Shown here piece by piece: positions 28,133 to 36,843 of a stretch of DNA of 64,000 nucleotides. The notes below the pieces were generated by a model. That model did no database searches. It saw only the letters and a list, made by a program, of their open reading frames with translations, and was not told the origin of the DNA. The first letter of the stretch is position 1. Every line of letters begins with the position of its first letter. The translations under genes were made by a program, and so were the position numbers. The DNA is taken from positions 124,001 through 188,000 of the forward strand of contig NZ_JACIDU010000004.1 of NCBI RefSeq assembly GCF_014196535.1. The letters run 5' to 3'. This DNA comes from Allorhizobium borbori (GTDB lineage Bacteria > Pseudomonadota > Alphaproteobacteria > Rhizobiales > Rhizobiaceae).

Positions 28133-28202
28133 GATCGTTCTGCCTTTTCAAAAGGTTGGTGGTCTTTCCGGAATCAGTTTGCCATGCGCCTGATTCAGTT
28201 TC

Positions 28203-29156
28203 TTAAAGACGTTCGAGCAACCGCCCGGAACGCAGGCCAAGCATATACATTGCAACGGTTGCCCCGGCAATGGCGGTGAGGTCGGCGTGGTCATAGGCCG
28301 GCGCCACTTCAACGATGTCCGAGCCGCGCACGTCGAGCGCCGAGAGGCCGGCGAGCACCGAGAGGATCTTGGCGCTGGAAGGCCCGCCCGCGACCGGAGT
28401 GCCCGTGCCAGGCGCAAAAGCCGGATCGAGGCAGTCGATATCGAAGGTCAGATAGGCCGGGGCATCGCCGACGTGATCGAGGATCGTTTTTGCGATTGCG
28501 GCGGCGCTCATTTCCTCGACGTCGTAACCGTGAAGAATGCGAATGCCGAAATCCTGCGGCGCATGGGTGCGAATGCCGATCTGGATGGAGCGGGTCGGAT
28601 CGATGACGCCATCGCGCACGGCGCGGCCGACGAAGGAGCCGTGGTCGATGCGCTTGCCGTCATCGTCCCAGGTGTCCTGATGCGCGTCGAACTGAACGAG
28701 CGCCAGCGGTCCGTGCCTGGCGGTATGCGCCTTCAGCAGCGGCCAGGTGACGAAATGATCGCCGCCCATCGTCAGCAGATAGGAAGCGCTTTTCAGAATC
28801 TTTGCCGCTTCACGTTCGATGGTTGCCGGCGTCTTCTGATGGTTGCCATAGTCGAGCAGGCAATCGCCGTAATCGATGGTCGGCATATTGGCGAAGATAT
28901 CGCGATGGAACGGATATTGCGGATCGTTGTCGAAGATGGCCGATGCCCGCCGGATTGCCTGTGGCCCGAAGCGCGCGCCCGGCCGGTTCGAGGTGGCGGC
29001 ATCGAAGGGAATGCCCCAAACGACGGTATCCGCGCCCTTCAGCGACTTCGTGAAGCGCCGGCGCATGAAGGACAACACACCCGCATGGGTGGGGTCCGAC
29101 GCGGCGGAGGTCAAAGACGTCGTGGTAATGGCGTGGTCGATGGTCTTGTTGGCCAT
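28203..29156 (-). CDS. speB: Agmatinase/ureohydrolase
   Basis: A 317-residue dimanganese ureohydrolase that cleaves agmatine to putrescine and urea, though arginase or guanidino-acid specificity cannot be excluded. Metal motifs are GGDHFVTWP, DAHQD and FDIDCLDPAFAPG. The frame continues upstream, but the ATG at 29156 with a GGGGAAG leader gives normal length (MANKTIDHA). It follows rpsI after a strong terminator. Confidence 0.9.
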   Translation of the reverse strand: MANKTIDHAITTTSLTSAASDPTHAGVLSFMRRRFTKSLKGADTVVWGIPFDAATSNRPGARFGPQAIRRASAIFDNDPQYPFHRDIFANMPTIDYGDCLLDYGNHQKTPATIEREAAKILKSASYLLTMGGDHFVTWPLLKAHTARHGPLALVQFDAHQDTWDDDGKRIDHGSFVGRAVRDGVIDPTRSIQIGIRTHAPQDFGIRILHGYDVEEMSAAAIAKTILDHVGDAPAYLTFDIDCLDPAFAPGTGTPVAGGPSSAKILSVLAGLSALDVRGSDIVEVAPAYDHADLTAIAGATVAMYMLGLRSGRLLERL

Positions 29157-29224
29157 GGTGGCTTCCCCGGAAAGATCTGGAGGCAAGGTGAAGCGGTGTC
29201 GCTGAAATTGCAATTGCACAAAAG

Positions 29225-29252
29225 AAAAAGGCGGAGCCGAAGCCCCGCCTTT
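29225..29252 (-). terminator. Rho-independent terminator after rpsI
   Basis: On the minus strand an 11 bp stem, AAAGGCGGGGC with GCTCCGCCTTT (one G-U pair), closes a TTCG tetraloop and runs into TTCTTTT. It lies 23 bp after the rpsI stop. Confidence 0.9.
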
Positions 29253-29274
29253 CCAGAATTCCCGTAGGAAGCGA

Positions 29275-29742
29275 TTAGCGCTTCGAGAACTGGAAGCTGC
29301 GGCGGGCCTTGGCCTTGCCGTACTTCTTACGTTCAACAACGCGGCTGTCGCGGGTCAGGAAGCCACCCTTCTTCAGAACGGAGCGCAGGCCCGGTTCGAA
29401 GTAGGTGAGGGCCTTGGAGATGCCGTGACGAACGGCACCGGCCTGACCGGAAAGACCACCACCGGCAACGGTGGCGATGATGTCGAACTGACCCGTGCGA
29501 GCAGCGGCCAGAATCGGCTGCTGAAGGATCATCTGCAGCACAGGACGGGCGAAGTATGCCGAAAAGTCCTTGCCGTTGATGATGATCTTGCCGGAGCCAG
29601 CCTTGACCCATACGCGGGCGACAGCGTTCTTGCGCTTGCCGGTGGCGTAGGAACGGCCAAGGGAATCGACCTTGCGGACGTGGACAGGAGCAGCTTCGGT
29701 CTGAGCCGGAGCGAGGTCCTTGAGGGAAGAAAGGTCAGCCAT
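29275..29742 (-). CDS. rpsI: 30S ribosomal protein S9
   Basis: A 155-residue ribosomal protein with an N-terminal extension typical of Alphaproteobacteria (about the first 25 residues). The S9 core includes [15 protein letters not shown] and [15 protein letters not shown], and ends with the conserved [11 protein letters not shown] tail that reaches the P-site tRNA. It starts two bases after the rplM stop, forming the usual rplM-rpsI operon, and is closed by a strong terminator. Confidence 0.97.
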   Translation of the reverse strand: MADLSSLKDLAPAQTEAAPVHVRKVDSLGRSYATGKRKNAVARVWVKAGSGKIIINGKDFSAYFARPVLQMILQQPILAAARTGQFDIIATVAGGGLSGQAGAVRHGISKALTYFEPGLRSVLKKGGFLTRDSRVVERKKYGKAKARRSFQFSKR

Positions 29743-29744
29743 GC

Positions 29745-30209
29745 TCAGGCGCTCCGTACGTTCTTCTTGTTCAGCGAGGCGACGTCGAGAACGACCGGCT
29801 GCTGGGCTTCATGGGGATGGTTGGAACCGGCGTAAACGCGGAGGTTCTTCATCTGGCGACGACCGAGCGGACCACGCGGGATCATGCGCTCGACAGCCTT
29901 CTCGAGAACGCGCTCCGGGAAGCGGCCTTCGATGATGGCGCGAGCCGTGCGTTCCTTGATGCCGCCCGGATAACCGGTGTGCCAGTAGTACTTCTTGTCG
30001 GTGTACTTGCGGCCGGTCAGGACGACCTTCTCGGCGTTGATGACGATAACATTGTCGCCGTCGTCAACGTGGGGGGTGTAGGTGGCCTTGTGCTTGCCGC
30101 GCAGATACGTGGCAATGATGGTGGCGAGGCGACCAACAACGAGGCCTTCGGCGTCGATGATGATCCACTTCTTTTCCACTTCGGCAGGCTTCTGAACGAA
30201 GGTACCCAT
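29745..30209 (-). CDS. rplM: 50S ribosomal protein L13
   Basis: A 154-residue ribosomal protein, an early assembly protein of the large subunit. Recognised by [18 protein letters not shown] near the N-terminus and [20 protein letters not shown] near the C-terminus. The reading frame is open for about 53 codons upstream, but the ATG at 30209 ([11 protein letters not shown]) gives the normal length and is preceded by an AAAGAGAG purine run. Its promoter is visible at 30333-30361. Confidence 0.97.
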   Translation of the reverse strand: MGTFVQKPAEVEKKWIIIDAEGLVVGRLATIIATYLRGKHKATYTPHVDDGDNVIVINAEKVVLTGRKYTDKKYYWHTGYPGGIKERTARAIIEGRFPERVLEKAVERMIPRGPLGRRQMKNLRVYAGSNHPHEAQQPVVLDVASLNKKNVRSA

Positions 30210-30332
30210 AGTGTTCAACTCTCTTTGTTTGGACCCGTAAGCCGCAAGCGGCGTCAGGCGTTTCTTGATAGCTTGGTACGGGTTTTCACCCGACATGAAG
30301 ACGGATTTCACCAATCCGCACATTCGAGGCGG

Positions 30333-30361
30333 CTTATAACCGCAGCGGTTCATTCGGTCAA
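30333..30361 (-). promoter_or_regulatory. Sigma-70-type promoter of rplM-rpsI
   Basis: On the minus strand TTGACC and TATAAG are separated by exactly 17 bp, a near-consensus housekeeping promoter. It would give a leader of roughly 115-120 nt before the rplM start, long enough for regulation, but no specific structure was identified there. Confidence 0.75.
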
Positions 30362-30452
30362 TATTCATGAAATTCGCGACCTGAAAAATACTTGTGTTAA
30401 ATCAAAGAGATAGATGTGTGGTTTTTTAATACCACATAATTGTGTATGATTT

Positions 30453-31094
30453 TCAGCGGATCAAATGCTGAGTTAGATCAGATCGACCGACAGGAGATCG
30501 GTTCCGTCTGCTGACCAGGACGTATCTACAGACAGTGCATAGGGAATCCAGTCGGTCAGCCTTGCCAGCACGCCGCTCTGCCGGAATGGGTGTCCTTTCA
30601 GCTTGATCGGCCATGTGGCCTGGACATGCAGCGTCTGGTCGGCGGCCGATGAGCCACCAGTAAAGATGGCCGCTGGCAGCCATGATCAGTATCTTCGGCA
30701 GAATCGACAAGGCGACGAGGCCGCCGAATGGCAGGATCAGTGGGCTGCTGGCGATCCCGGCAATCGTCCATGCAACAAGGTATGGCCGTTTTCCGGTAAT
30801 GCCTTTCCACTCCGTGAATATTGCGAAAGCGAGAAGCATGAGACGCGCCAGCAATATCCAGCCGATCTGAAAAAGCAGAAATCCGGCACTGCCTGCAAAC
30901 GCGCTTGTGGCGTATTGCATCAGGCTCGAACCCGGTCTCATGCCACTGGTGCCGGTAATGATCGCGGTGAGAATGTCCGCCAGATTCGCGCCGTAACTCT
31001 GGAGCATGAGGCAGAGCAACGTGACGAAAAACACCGCCAACATTCGGTTGAGAAAGGCTGCGGTGCGGCCGGCGGATATTGCGTCATCGTTCAT
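30453..31094 (-). CDS. Hypothetical membrane protein, probable C-terminal frameshift
   Basis: As read, 213 residues: four to five hydrophobic segments up to about residue 148 (LYWWLIGRR), then an arginine-rich tail with poor codon choice. Near 30637-30649 another frame takes over with natural codons: ADQTLHVQATWPIKLKGHPF and so on to LSVDLI, ending at a TAA at 30473-30475. The simplest reading is one gene with a small insertion or deletion, either a sequencing error or a genuine mutation, whose intact product has the second tail. No function recognised. It lies between rplM (same strand, 243 bp away) and a divergent enoyl-CoA hydratase. Confidence 0.6.
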   Translation of the reverse strand: MNDDAISAGRTAAFLNRMLAVFFVTLLCLMLQSYGANLADILTAIITGTSGMRPGSSLMQYATSAFAGSAGFLLFQIGWILLARLMLLAFAIFTEWKGITGKRPYLVAWTIAGIASSPLILPFGGLVALSILPKILIMAASGHLYWWLIGRRPDAACPGHMADQAERTPIPAERRAGKADRLDSLCTVCRYVLVSRRNRSPVGRSDLTQHLIR

Positions 31095-31180
31095 ATGGTG
31101 AAAATGTTCCGCGTGCCCTGGCTCGTCAAGGCGAGCGGGCCGATTGGATACATGTACAGGTAGTACCGGAGGAGGGCGCC

Positions 31181-32011
31181 ATGGCTGAAATCGTATCGCT
31201 GCACAAGGACAAGGACGAAGCGGGGGGTATCCTTTTGTCCATGCAGGACGAGGGCGTTCTGCGTCTGACCCTCAACAACCCGCCAGCCAATGCGCTGTCG
31301 ATCGCGCTGATGGAGGCGTTGACGGCGGAACTGGACAGGGCCGGTTCGGACAAGTCCGTGCGCGTGGTGGTGATCGCGGCTGCGGGCAAGCTGTTTTCCG
31401 CCGGCCACGATCTCAAGGAAATGACTGCCCACCGGGGCGATGAGGATGGCGGCCGCGCCTTCTTCGAAAAGACCATGCGGCTCTGCGCCGATCTCATGCT
31501 GAAGATCACCCATCTGCCGAAGCCGGTGATTGCCGAAATCAACGGTCTGGCGACGGCGGCGGGCTGCCAGCTTGTGGCAAGCTGCGATCTCGCCATCTGC
31601 ACGGATACCTCGACCTTCTGCACGCCGGGCGTCAATATTGGCCTGTTCTGCTCGACGCCGATGGTGGCCGTGACCCGTGCGGCCCATCGCAAGCAGGCAA
31701 TGGAAATGTTGTTGACCGGTGAAACCATCGACGCCTCGACGGCCAAGGATTTCGGGCTCGTCAACCGCATCGTGCCGAAGGAATATCTGACGCAGGTGGT
31801 GATGAAGTATGCCGCGACCATCGCCGCGAAATCGCCGCTGACGCTGAAGATTGGCAAGGAAGCGTTCTATCGCCAGATCGAAATGCCGCTGGAAGAAGCC
31901 TATGACTACGCCGCTCAGGTTATGGTCGAGAACATGCTGAACGTCGATGCCGAGGAAGGCATCTGCGCCTTCCTGCAGAAGCGCCATGCGGAATGGAAGG
32001 GCGAGGCATGA
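31181..32011 (+). CDS. Enoyl-CoA hydratase/isomerase family protein
   Basis: A 276-residue crotonase-fold protein. Oxyanion-hole segments are FSAGHDLKEM (about residues 71-80) and NGLATAAGCQLVASCDLAI (about 119-137). The usual catalytic Glu in the second segment is replaced (ATAAGCQ instead of a GxAxGGG/E pattern), as in ECHDC3-like members, so the reaction is uncertain. The ATG at 31181 has GGAGGAG upstream; an in-frame ATG-like start at 31079 is rejected. The stop overlaps the next gene in an ATGA. Confidence 0.87.
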   Translation: MAEIVSLHKDKDEAGGILLSMQDEGVLRLTLNNPPANALSIALMEALTAELDRAGSDKSVRVVVIAAAGKLFSAGHDLKEMTAHRGDEDGGRAFFEKTMRLCADLMLKITHLPKPVIAEINGLATAAGCQLVASCDLAICTDTSTFCTPGVNIGLFCSTPMVAVTRAAHRKQAMEMLLTGETIDASTAKDFGLVNRIVPKEYLTQVVMKYAATIAAKSPLTLKIGKEAFYRQIEMPLEEAYDYAAQVMVENMLNVDAEEGICAFLQKRHAEWKGEA

Positions 32012-32439
32012 GTTTCGACCGGCGTGTCTCGCTCATCACCCTCGGTGTGGCCAATGTCGAGGCGAGTGCGGCTTTCTATGAAAAGCTTGGCTGGACGCGC
32101 TCATCTGCCTCGCAGGGCGATATCGTCTTCATCAAGCTGAAAGGGTTGGCGCTGGCACTGTTTCCGCGTCACGAACTGGCGAAGGATGCCGGTGTCGAGG
32201 ATACGGTGCCGGGTTTTTCCGGCGTCACGCTGGCGCACAATCTGGAGACACCGGAGGCGGTCGATGTTGCGTTCGCGCTGGCGCTCTCTGCCGGCGCAAA
32301 ACGCGTCAAGACGCCGGAAAAGGTGTTTTGGGGCGGCTATTCCGGCTATTTCGCCGATCCGGATGGACATTTGTGGGAACTGGCCCACAACCCGTTTTCA
32401 CCGCTCGATGAAAACGGCCACATGGTTCTCCCGGACTGA
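32008..32439 (+). CDS. VOC (glyoxalase/dioxygenase fold) family protein
   Basis: A 143-residue protein with the paired beta-alpha-beta-beta-beta motifs of the VOC superfamily: ITLGVANVEASAAFYEKLGW at the N-terminus and GYFADPDGHLWELAHNP near the C-terminus, supplying a Glu metal ligand. Substrate unknown. Its ATG overlaps the preceding enoyl-CoA hydratase stop (ATGA), so the two are translationally coupled and may act on the same compound. Confidence 0.85.
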   Translation: MSFDRRVSLITLGVANVEASAAFYEKLGWTRSSASQGDIVFIKLKGLALALFPRHELAKDAGVEDTVPGFSGVTLAHNLETPEAVDVAFALALSAGAKRVKTPEKVFWGGYSGYFADPDGHLWELAHNPFSPLDENGHMVLPD

Positions 32440-32445
32440 CGCTGC

Positions 32446-32787
32446 TCAGAGCTTGAGATTGCGTGGTACGACCCGCATCGGCCATGCATCGTCCGGCTCG
32501 GGCAGGCGTTCGCAACGCAGCACCGGGCAGCGATCATTATCTCTGGAGGGCACGTAGGCGCGCTCGGCATATTCATCGATGCTGCACTGGCTGGAGCTGC
32601 GCACATATCGATCGTAGAGCGTCAGGCCCGCCTTGTTCTTCGAAGGGTAGCGCAGTACCGCCGCTCCCTCGTTGCGCAGCGCGTTGCGAATGCTTTCGCA
32701 GGCCATGCCGGGCGTGTTGTAGCGCGAAATCGCCAGCGCCGGCGATGCAGCGGCCACGGCGACAAGCGCGATCAGGATTTTTTTCAT
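32446..32787 (-). CDS. Hypothetical secreted protein
   Basis: A 113-residue protein with a clear Sec signal peptide (MKKILIALVAVAAASPALA). The mature part is about 94 residues with four cysteines (in MACES, SSQCS, DRCPV and LRCER), probably forming two disulfides in the periplasm. I do not recognise a family. It ends six bases from the stop of the convergent VOC gene. Confidence 0.7.
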   Translation of the reverse strand: MKKILIALVAVAAASPALAISRYNTPGMACESIRNALRNEGAAVLRYPSKNKAGLTLYDRYVRSSSQCSIDEYAERAYVPSRDNDRCPVLRCERLPEPDDAWPMRVVPRNLKL

Positions 32788-32857
32788 GACGGTCTCCCTT
32801 TCATGCGTTCAAGGGTGAGATATGGTTCGAAAGAATAACGGCAAGGAGGAGCCATCC

Positions 32858-33298
32858 ATGAATCATGACCGCTACGATGACGATTACATTCTGGACATTC
32901 TGAAAACCGTCAAGGTTATCGCAATGGTCGGAGCCTCGCCGGACCCGTCGCGTCCGTCCAATTCCGTCATGCTTTACCTTCAGCAAAGTGGATACAAGGT
33001 GATTCCGGTGAATCCGGGGCAGGCGGGCAAGACCATCAATGGCGCGACCGTTGCCGCGTCGCTCGCCGACATCGATGAGCCGGTGGATATGGTCGAGGTA
33101 TTCCGCGCGTCCGACTATCTGCCGAAGGTGGTGGAGGAAGCGCTGGCTCTGCGGCATACGCCCAAGGTCATCTGGTCTCAGCTTGGCGTGCGTGACGATT
33201 CGGCTGCGGCGCTTGCCGAGCAGGCCGGCGTAAAGGTCGTGATGAACCGTTGCCCGGCCATCGAAATTCCGCGGCTTCTGGGCGGTCCGGCCCACTAA
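32858..33298 (+). CDS. CoA-binding protein (YccU-like)
   Basis: A 146-residue Rossmann-type CoA-binding domain protein. It shows VIAMVGASPDPSRPSNSV (about residues 20-37), GYKVIPVNPGQ and a conserved VVMNRCPAIE near the C-terminus. Role unknown; similar domains occur in succinyl-CoA synthetase. The ATG at 32858 is preceded by AAGGAGGAG; an ATG at 32822 is a poorer choice. It directly abuts the convergent DUF6455 gene. Confidence 0.88.
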   Translation: MNHDRYDDDYILDILKTVKVIAMVGASPDPSRPSNSVMLYLQQSGYKVIPVNPGQAGKTINGATVAASLADIDEPVDMVEVFRASDYLPKVVEEALALRHTPKVIWSQLGVRDDSAAALAEQAGVKVVMNRCPAIEIPRLLGGPAH

Positions 33299-33724
33299 TC
33301 AGCCGCGGTCGAGCAAGTGGGGCGTGGCGCGCATGGTGTTGAGTTGCTGTGCATTGGCGCAGAAGTCATCGAGATGCGCAGCCGCGCTCCCGTCAGCCAG
33401 ATGATTGCGGCACTGGCCTTTACTGGGGCAGCCGGCACAACGCTCTGCCATTTCCGCAAATTGCGGCTCTGCCGCCGCTTCCACCGGGTCGATGTTGAGG
33501 ACGCGCATCATCCGGATCATTTCGCTGCATGCGGATGGGTCGCGTTCGGCAATCGCCACCAGACTGGCACGGGAGAGGCCGTGCCGCCCGGCAATGGCAT
33601 CGAGCGAGCAGATGTCGAGGACAGCGAGGATTTCGGCATCCCAGCTTTCCTGGCATCGGGCCGTCCACCATTCGCGAACATGCGGCATGATGGCGCTGGA
33701 AGAGGGTTCGGGGCAAACAGGCAT
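33299..33724 (-). CDS. DUF6455 family protein
   Basis: A 141-residue protein whose C-terminal half holds the cysteine pattern ERCAGCPSKGQCRNHL followed by a late FCANAQ, as in DUF6455 proteins of Rhizobiales; these may bind a metal or iron-sulfur centre, which is inference. The start is placed at the ATG at 33724 (MPVCPEPSSS); the frame is open to 33778. The stop touches the stop of the convergent CoA-binding gene. Confidence 0.68.
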   Translation of the reverse strand: MPVCPEPSSSAIMPHVREWWTARCQESWDAEILAVLDICSLDAIAGRHGLSRASLVAIAERDPSACSEMIRMMRVLNIDPVEAAAEPQFAEMAERCAGCPSKGQCRNHLADGSAAAHLDDFCANAQQLNTMRATPHLLDRG

Positions 33725-33952
33725 GACGGCTCTCCGGGATAACGGCGGAATTTGGAATGCCTCCCCCAAAGATCGCATTGATTACGATCAAACTTTTCCG
33801 TTTAACATCATTCTGCCGTCGCATCTGCAGTTAACATTTCCGTGAGGCGCGCTATGATCGCGCCGATCCGGAAAAGTCCGGCACGGCATTCAAGATGAAA
33901 GAGCCCGGTCATCCGCCTTGTGTGGGAAGATCGGCGTCAAGGGAGGATTAAA

Positions 33953-35236
33953 ATGACCGAACAGAAGCCCGGCTTCGCAACCCTGTCCATTCACGCCGGG
34001 GCCGCCCCGGACCCGACCACGGGTGCGCGCATCACGCCGATCTACCAGACGGCGTCCTATGTGTTCAACGATGCCGATCATGCGGCCGCACTCTTCGGGC
34101 TTCGCCAGTTCGGCAACATCTACACCCGCATCATGAACCCCACCCAGGCCGTGCTGGAAGAGCGCGTCGCGGCGCTGGAAGGCGGCACGGCAGCGCTGGC
34201 CGTTGCCTCGGGTCACGCCGCGCAGATGCTCATCTTCCACACGATCATGCGTCCCGGCGACAATTTCGTCGCCGCCAAGCGTCTCTACGGCGGTTCGATC
34301 AACCAGTTCGGCCATGCTTTCAAGAGCTTCGGCTGGGAAGTCCGTTTCACTGACACCAGTGATCTCGCGGCCATCGAAGCGGCCATCGATGACAAGACCC
34401 GCGCCGTCTTCATCGAAAGCCTCGCCAATCCCGGCGGCACCTTCGTCGATATTCAGGCGATTGCCGACGTGGCCCACAAGCACGGCCTGCCACTGATCGT
34501 CGACAACACTATGGCCTCGCCCTATCTCGTGCGGCCGATCGAACACGGCGCCGATATCGTCGTGCATTCGCTGACCAAGTTCCTTGGTGGCCATGGCAAT
34601 TCCATGGGCGGCATCATCGTCGATGGCGGCACGTTCGACTGGTCGGCCTCCGGCAATTATCCGATGCTCTCCGAACCGCGCCCGGAATATTCCGGCATTG
34701 TGCTGCATCAGGCGTTCGGCAGTTTTGCCTTCGCCATTGCCTGCCGCGTGCTTGGTCTGCGCGACCTCGGTCCGGCCATATCGCCATTCAACGCCTTCAT
34801 GATCCAGACCGGCATCGAAACGCTTCCGCTGCGCATGCAGCGCCATTGCGATAATGCGCTGGCCGTGGCGCGCTGGCTGAAGACGAATGACAAGGTGGCC
34901 TGGGTGAACTATGCCGGTCTTGAGGACGACCCGAACCATGCGCTCCAGCAGCGCTACTCGCCGAAGGGCGCCGGTGCGGTCTTCACCTTCGGCATCAAGG
35001 GCGGTCTGGAAGCCGGCAAGACCTTCGTTCAGGGCCTGAAACTGCTTTCGCACCTCGCCAATATCGGCGATACGCGCTCGCTGGTCATTCATCCGGCCTC
35101 CACGACGCATGCGCAGCTTTCGCCGGAACAGCAGATCGCCGCCGGTGCCGGACCGGATGTGGTTCGGCTGTCCATCGGTATCGAGGACGTCGCCGACATC
35201 ATCGCCGACCTCGAACAGTCTCTCGCCAACGTCTAA
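33953..35236 (+). CDS. metY: O-acetylhomoserine/O-succinylhomoserine sulfhydrylase-type enzyme
   Basis: A 427-residue PLP enzyme of the Cys/Met metabolism family. It transfers sulfide (or methanethiol) to activated homoserine in methionine synthesis. It has [25 protein letters not shown] at the start, Asp in [14 protein letters not shown] and the PLP lysine in [12 protein letters not shown]. Length and the N-terminal pattern fit the MetY (O-acetylhomoserine) group better than MetZ. The ATG at 33953 follows GGGAGG. I checked the leader for a SAM-II motif and saw none. The cupin gene follows 18 bp later. Confidence 0.92.
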   Translation: MTEQKPGFATLSIHAGAAPDPTTGARITPIYQTASYVFNDADHAAALFGLRQFGNIYTRIMNPTQAVLEERVAALEGGTAALAVASGHAAQMLIFHTIMRPGDNFVAAKRLYGGSINQFGHAFKSFGWEVRFTDTSDLAAIEAAIDDKTRAVFIESLANPGGTFVDIQAIADVAHKHGLPLIVDNTMASPYLVRPIEHGADIVVHSLTKFLGGHGNSMGGIIVDGGTFDWSASGNYPMLSEPRPEYSGIVLHQAFGSFAFAIACRVLGLRDLGPAISPFNAFMIQTGIETLPLRMQRHCDNALAVARWLKTNDKVAWVNYAGLEDDPNHALQQRYSPKGAGAVFTFGIKGGLEAGKTFVQGLKLLSHLANIGDTRSLVIHPASTTHAQLSPEQQIAAGAGPDVVRLSIGIEDVADIIADLEQSLANV

Positions 35237-35254
35237 CGAACAGGAAACAGGTGC

Positions 35255-35602
35255 ATGGAAACGAGTATTGCCTTCGACATCGATGGTATAGAACCGGAAC
35301 TGGGCGAGCCTGCGGAGGGTCGCCTGATTTCCGGTGCGCCTGTTTTCCGCACCTGGAACCTCGAGGAAGACGACGAGGACGGTCTTTATGCCGGCATATG
35401 GGAGGCGACGCCCGGCAAGTGGCGCGTCTCCTATACGGAATGGGAATATTTCAATGTCCTGTCCGGCCATTCGATCCTGACCGAAGACGGCGGTGAACCG
35501 TTGCACCTGAAGGCCGGTAGCCGCCTCGTCGTGCGGCCGGGCTTCAAAGGCACCTGGGAAGTGATCGAAACTACCCGCAAGGACTATGTCATCCGCCTTT
35601 GA
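35255..35602 (+). CDS. Cupin domain protein (DUF861/EutQ-like)
   Basis: A 115-residue single-domain cupin with VSYTEWEYFNVLSGHSILTEDGG and LKAGSRLVVRPGFKGTWEV (about residues 50-105), the layout of Cupin_3 proteins. The usual metal-binding histidines are mostly absent, so it may be a binding protein and not an enzyme. It lies 18 bp after metY with AGGAAACAG upstream, probably co-transcribed with it. Confidence 0.85.
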   Translation: METSIAFDIDGIEPELGEPAEGRLISGAPVFRTWNLEEDDEDGLYAGIWEATPGKWRVSYTEWEYFNVLSGHSILTEDGGEPLHLKAGSRLVVRPGFKGTWEVIETTRKDYVIRL

Positions 35603-35612
35603 GGCGGATGAA

Positions 35613-36314
35613 TCATGCCCGCAGGACAATTGCCAGCAGCGGCGCGGCCAGAACGTTGACGAGGCCGACCAGAACCATGACAAGACCGGCGATCGAGCCT
35701 TCCTCGGCGCCGATCTGGCTGGCGCGGGCAACGCCTGCACCATGCGCGCCCATGCCGAACAGGGCACCACGCGCCAGTGCTGTGTGGACCGGCAGGACCT
35801 TCAGAAGAATATCCCCGACAGCCGCCCCGGTGACGCCGGTGACGACGACGAACAGTGCCGTCAGATCAGGAATGCCGCCGATATCGCCTGAAATCGTCAT
35901 GGCAAAGGGTGTCGAGATCGAGCGCGGCAGAAGGCTGAGGCGCAGCACGTCGTTGAGATCGAAGAGCCGCGCCATGCCATAGGCGCAGACGATAGCCGTC
36001 AGTGAACCCGCAGCAACGCCGAAGGCCAGAACCGGCCAGACGCGGCGGATGAGGCCACGCTGTTCATAGATCGGAATGGCGAAGGCAACCGTTGCCGGGC
36101 CAAGCATCAGCATCAGCCAGTGCGTCGAACGGATGTAATCGGCATAGCCGGTATGCAGCGACAGGGCGATGGCGATCAGCGCGACAGGCGTGACGAGCAG
36201 CGGAGAGGTCCATGTGCGCGGAAAGCGCCGGTAGATACGCTTCGCCAGCATGTAGAAGGCGACTGTGAGTGCCGACCAGAAAACGGTCTGAAACAGTGGG
36301 TCATTCGGCAGCAT
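35613..36314 (-). CDS. LrgB/CidB family membrane protein
   Basis: A 233-residue protein with about six to seven membrane spans and the LrgB-type segments RSISTPFAMTISGDIGGIP and GMGAHGAGVARA. In Staphylococcus, paired LrgA/LrgB proteins modulate murein hydrolase activity; in plants and other bacteria related proteins transport glycolate or pyruvate. It overlaps the upstream lrgA-like gene by 14 bp, so the two form one unit. Confidence 0.9.
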   Translation of the reverse strand: MLPNDPLFQTVFWSALTVAFYMLAKRIYRRFPRTWTSPLLVTPVALIAIALSLHTGYADYIRSTHWLMLMLGPATVAFAIPIYEQRGLIRRVWPVLAFGVAAGSLTAIVCAYGMARLFDLNDVLRLSLLPRSISTPFAMTISGDIGGIPDLTALFVVVTGVTGAAVGDILLKVLPVHTALARGALFGMGAHGAGVARASQIGAEEGSIAGLVMVLVGLVNVLAAPLLAIVLRA

Positions 36315-36741
36315 GGAGCGGGCTCCTTCCGTGGCGCAGCATCATCCGGTAGCCGAAATCGACGGCCAGCGCGGTAACGAACATGACGGCGGCAGTGCCG
36401 AGAATGATGACGGCGAGAACCTTCAGCCCCGTCAGTCCGATGAATTCGCGGTGATCCATGACGGCCAGAACCGCCGGCACGAAGAACAGCAGCAGCTCCG
36501 CGATGAACCAGCGCGCTCCGCGGCGCATGGAGACGAGCCGGAGCTTGCCACTGGCCAGCAGCGCCAGAACGATGAACAGGCCGACGACGCCGCCCGGCAC
36601 CGGCAATTGCAGGGCGGAGGCGACGAGGTTGCCGGCCAGCCAGAACAGCACGATCAGCCCGATCTGCCCGAACATGCTGCGATGCATGAAGTGGCGAAGG
36701 GCAAGGTGGACGCGGCGAAGCGGTGTGGTCTGGTTGGTCAT
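36301..36741 (-). CDS. LrgA/CidA family holin-like membrane protein
   Basis: A 146-residue protein with four hydrophobic segments and the family motif LQLPVPGGVVGLFIVLALL (about residues 43-62) followed by GARWFIAELLLFFVPAVLAVMDH. CidA/LrgA proteins resemble phage holins and pair with LrgB. The gene is divergent from a LysR-type regulator with 102 bp between start codons, the arrangement of cidABR-like modules, so the regulator probably controls it. Confidence 0.9.
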   Translation of the reverse strand: MTNQTTPLRRVHLALRHFMHRSMFGQIGLIVLFWLAGNLVASALQLPVPGGVVGLFIVLALLASGKLRLVSMRRGARWFIAELLLFFVPAVLAVMDHREFIGLTGLKVLAVIILGTAAVMFVTALAVDFGYRMMLRHGRSPLHAAE

Positions 36742-36792
36742 GGCGCTATCGGAGGTGGGGTGGATCTGGCTTTTCTTATACGCCGCATTGCG

Positions 36793-36820
36793 ATATGAAG
36801 AAAACGAATTGAATTCATAT
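36793..36820. promoter_or_regulatory. Candidate LysR-type operator between lrgA and lysR
   Basis: A perfect inverted repeat ATATGAA-N14-TTCATAT sits in the 102 bp divergent gap, 23 bp before the regulator start. The region is markedly AT-rich compared with its surroundings. Dyads of this size in such a gap are typical LysR-type binding sites; binding itself is inference. Confidence 0.5.
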
Positions 36821-36843
36821 AAACCAGTCTTGTTTGGAATAGT

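Noticed and set aside
33779-33952. SAM riboswitch before metY
   Set aside because: Looked for the SAM-II pattern common in Alphaproteobacteria; the conserved blocks are absent.
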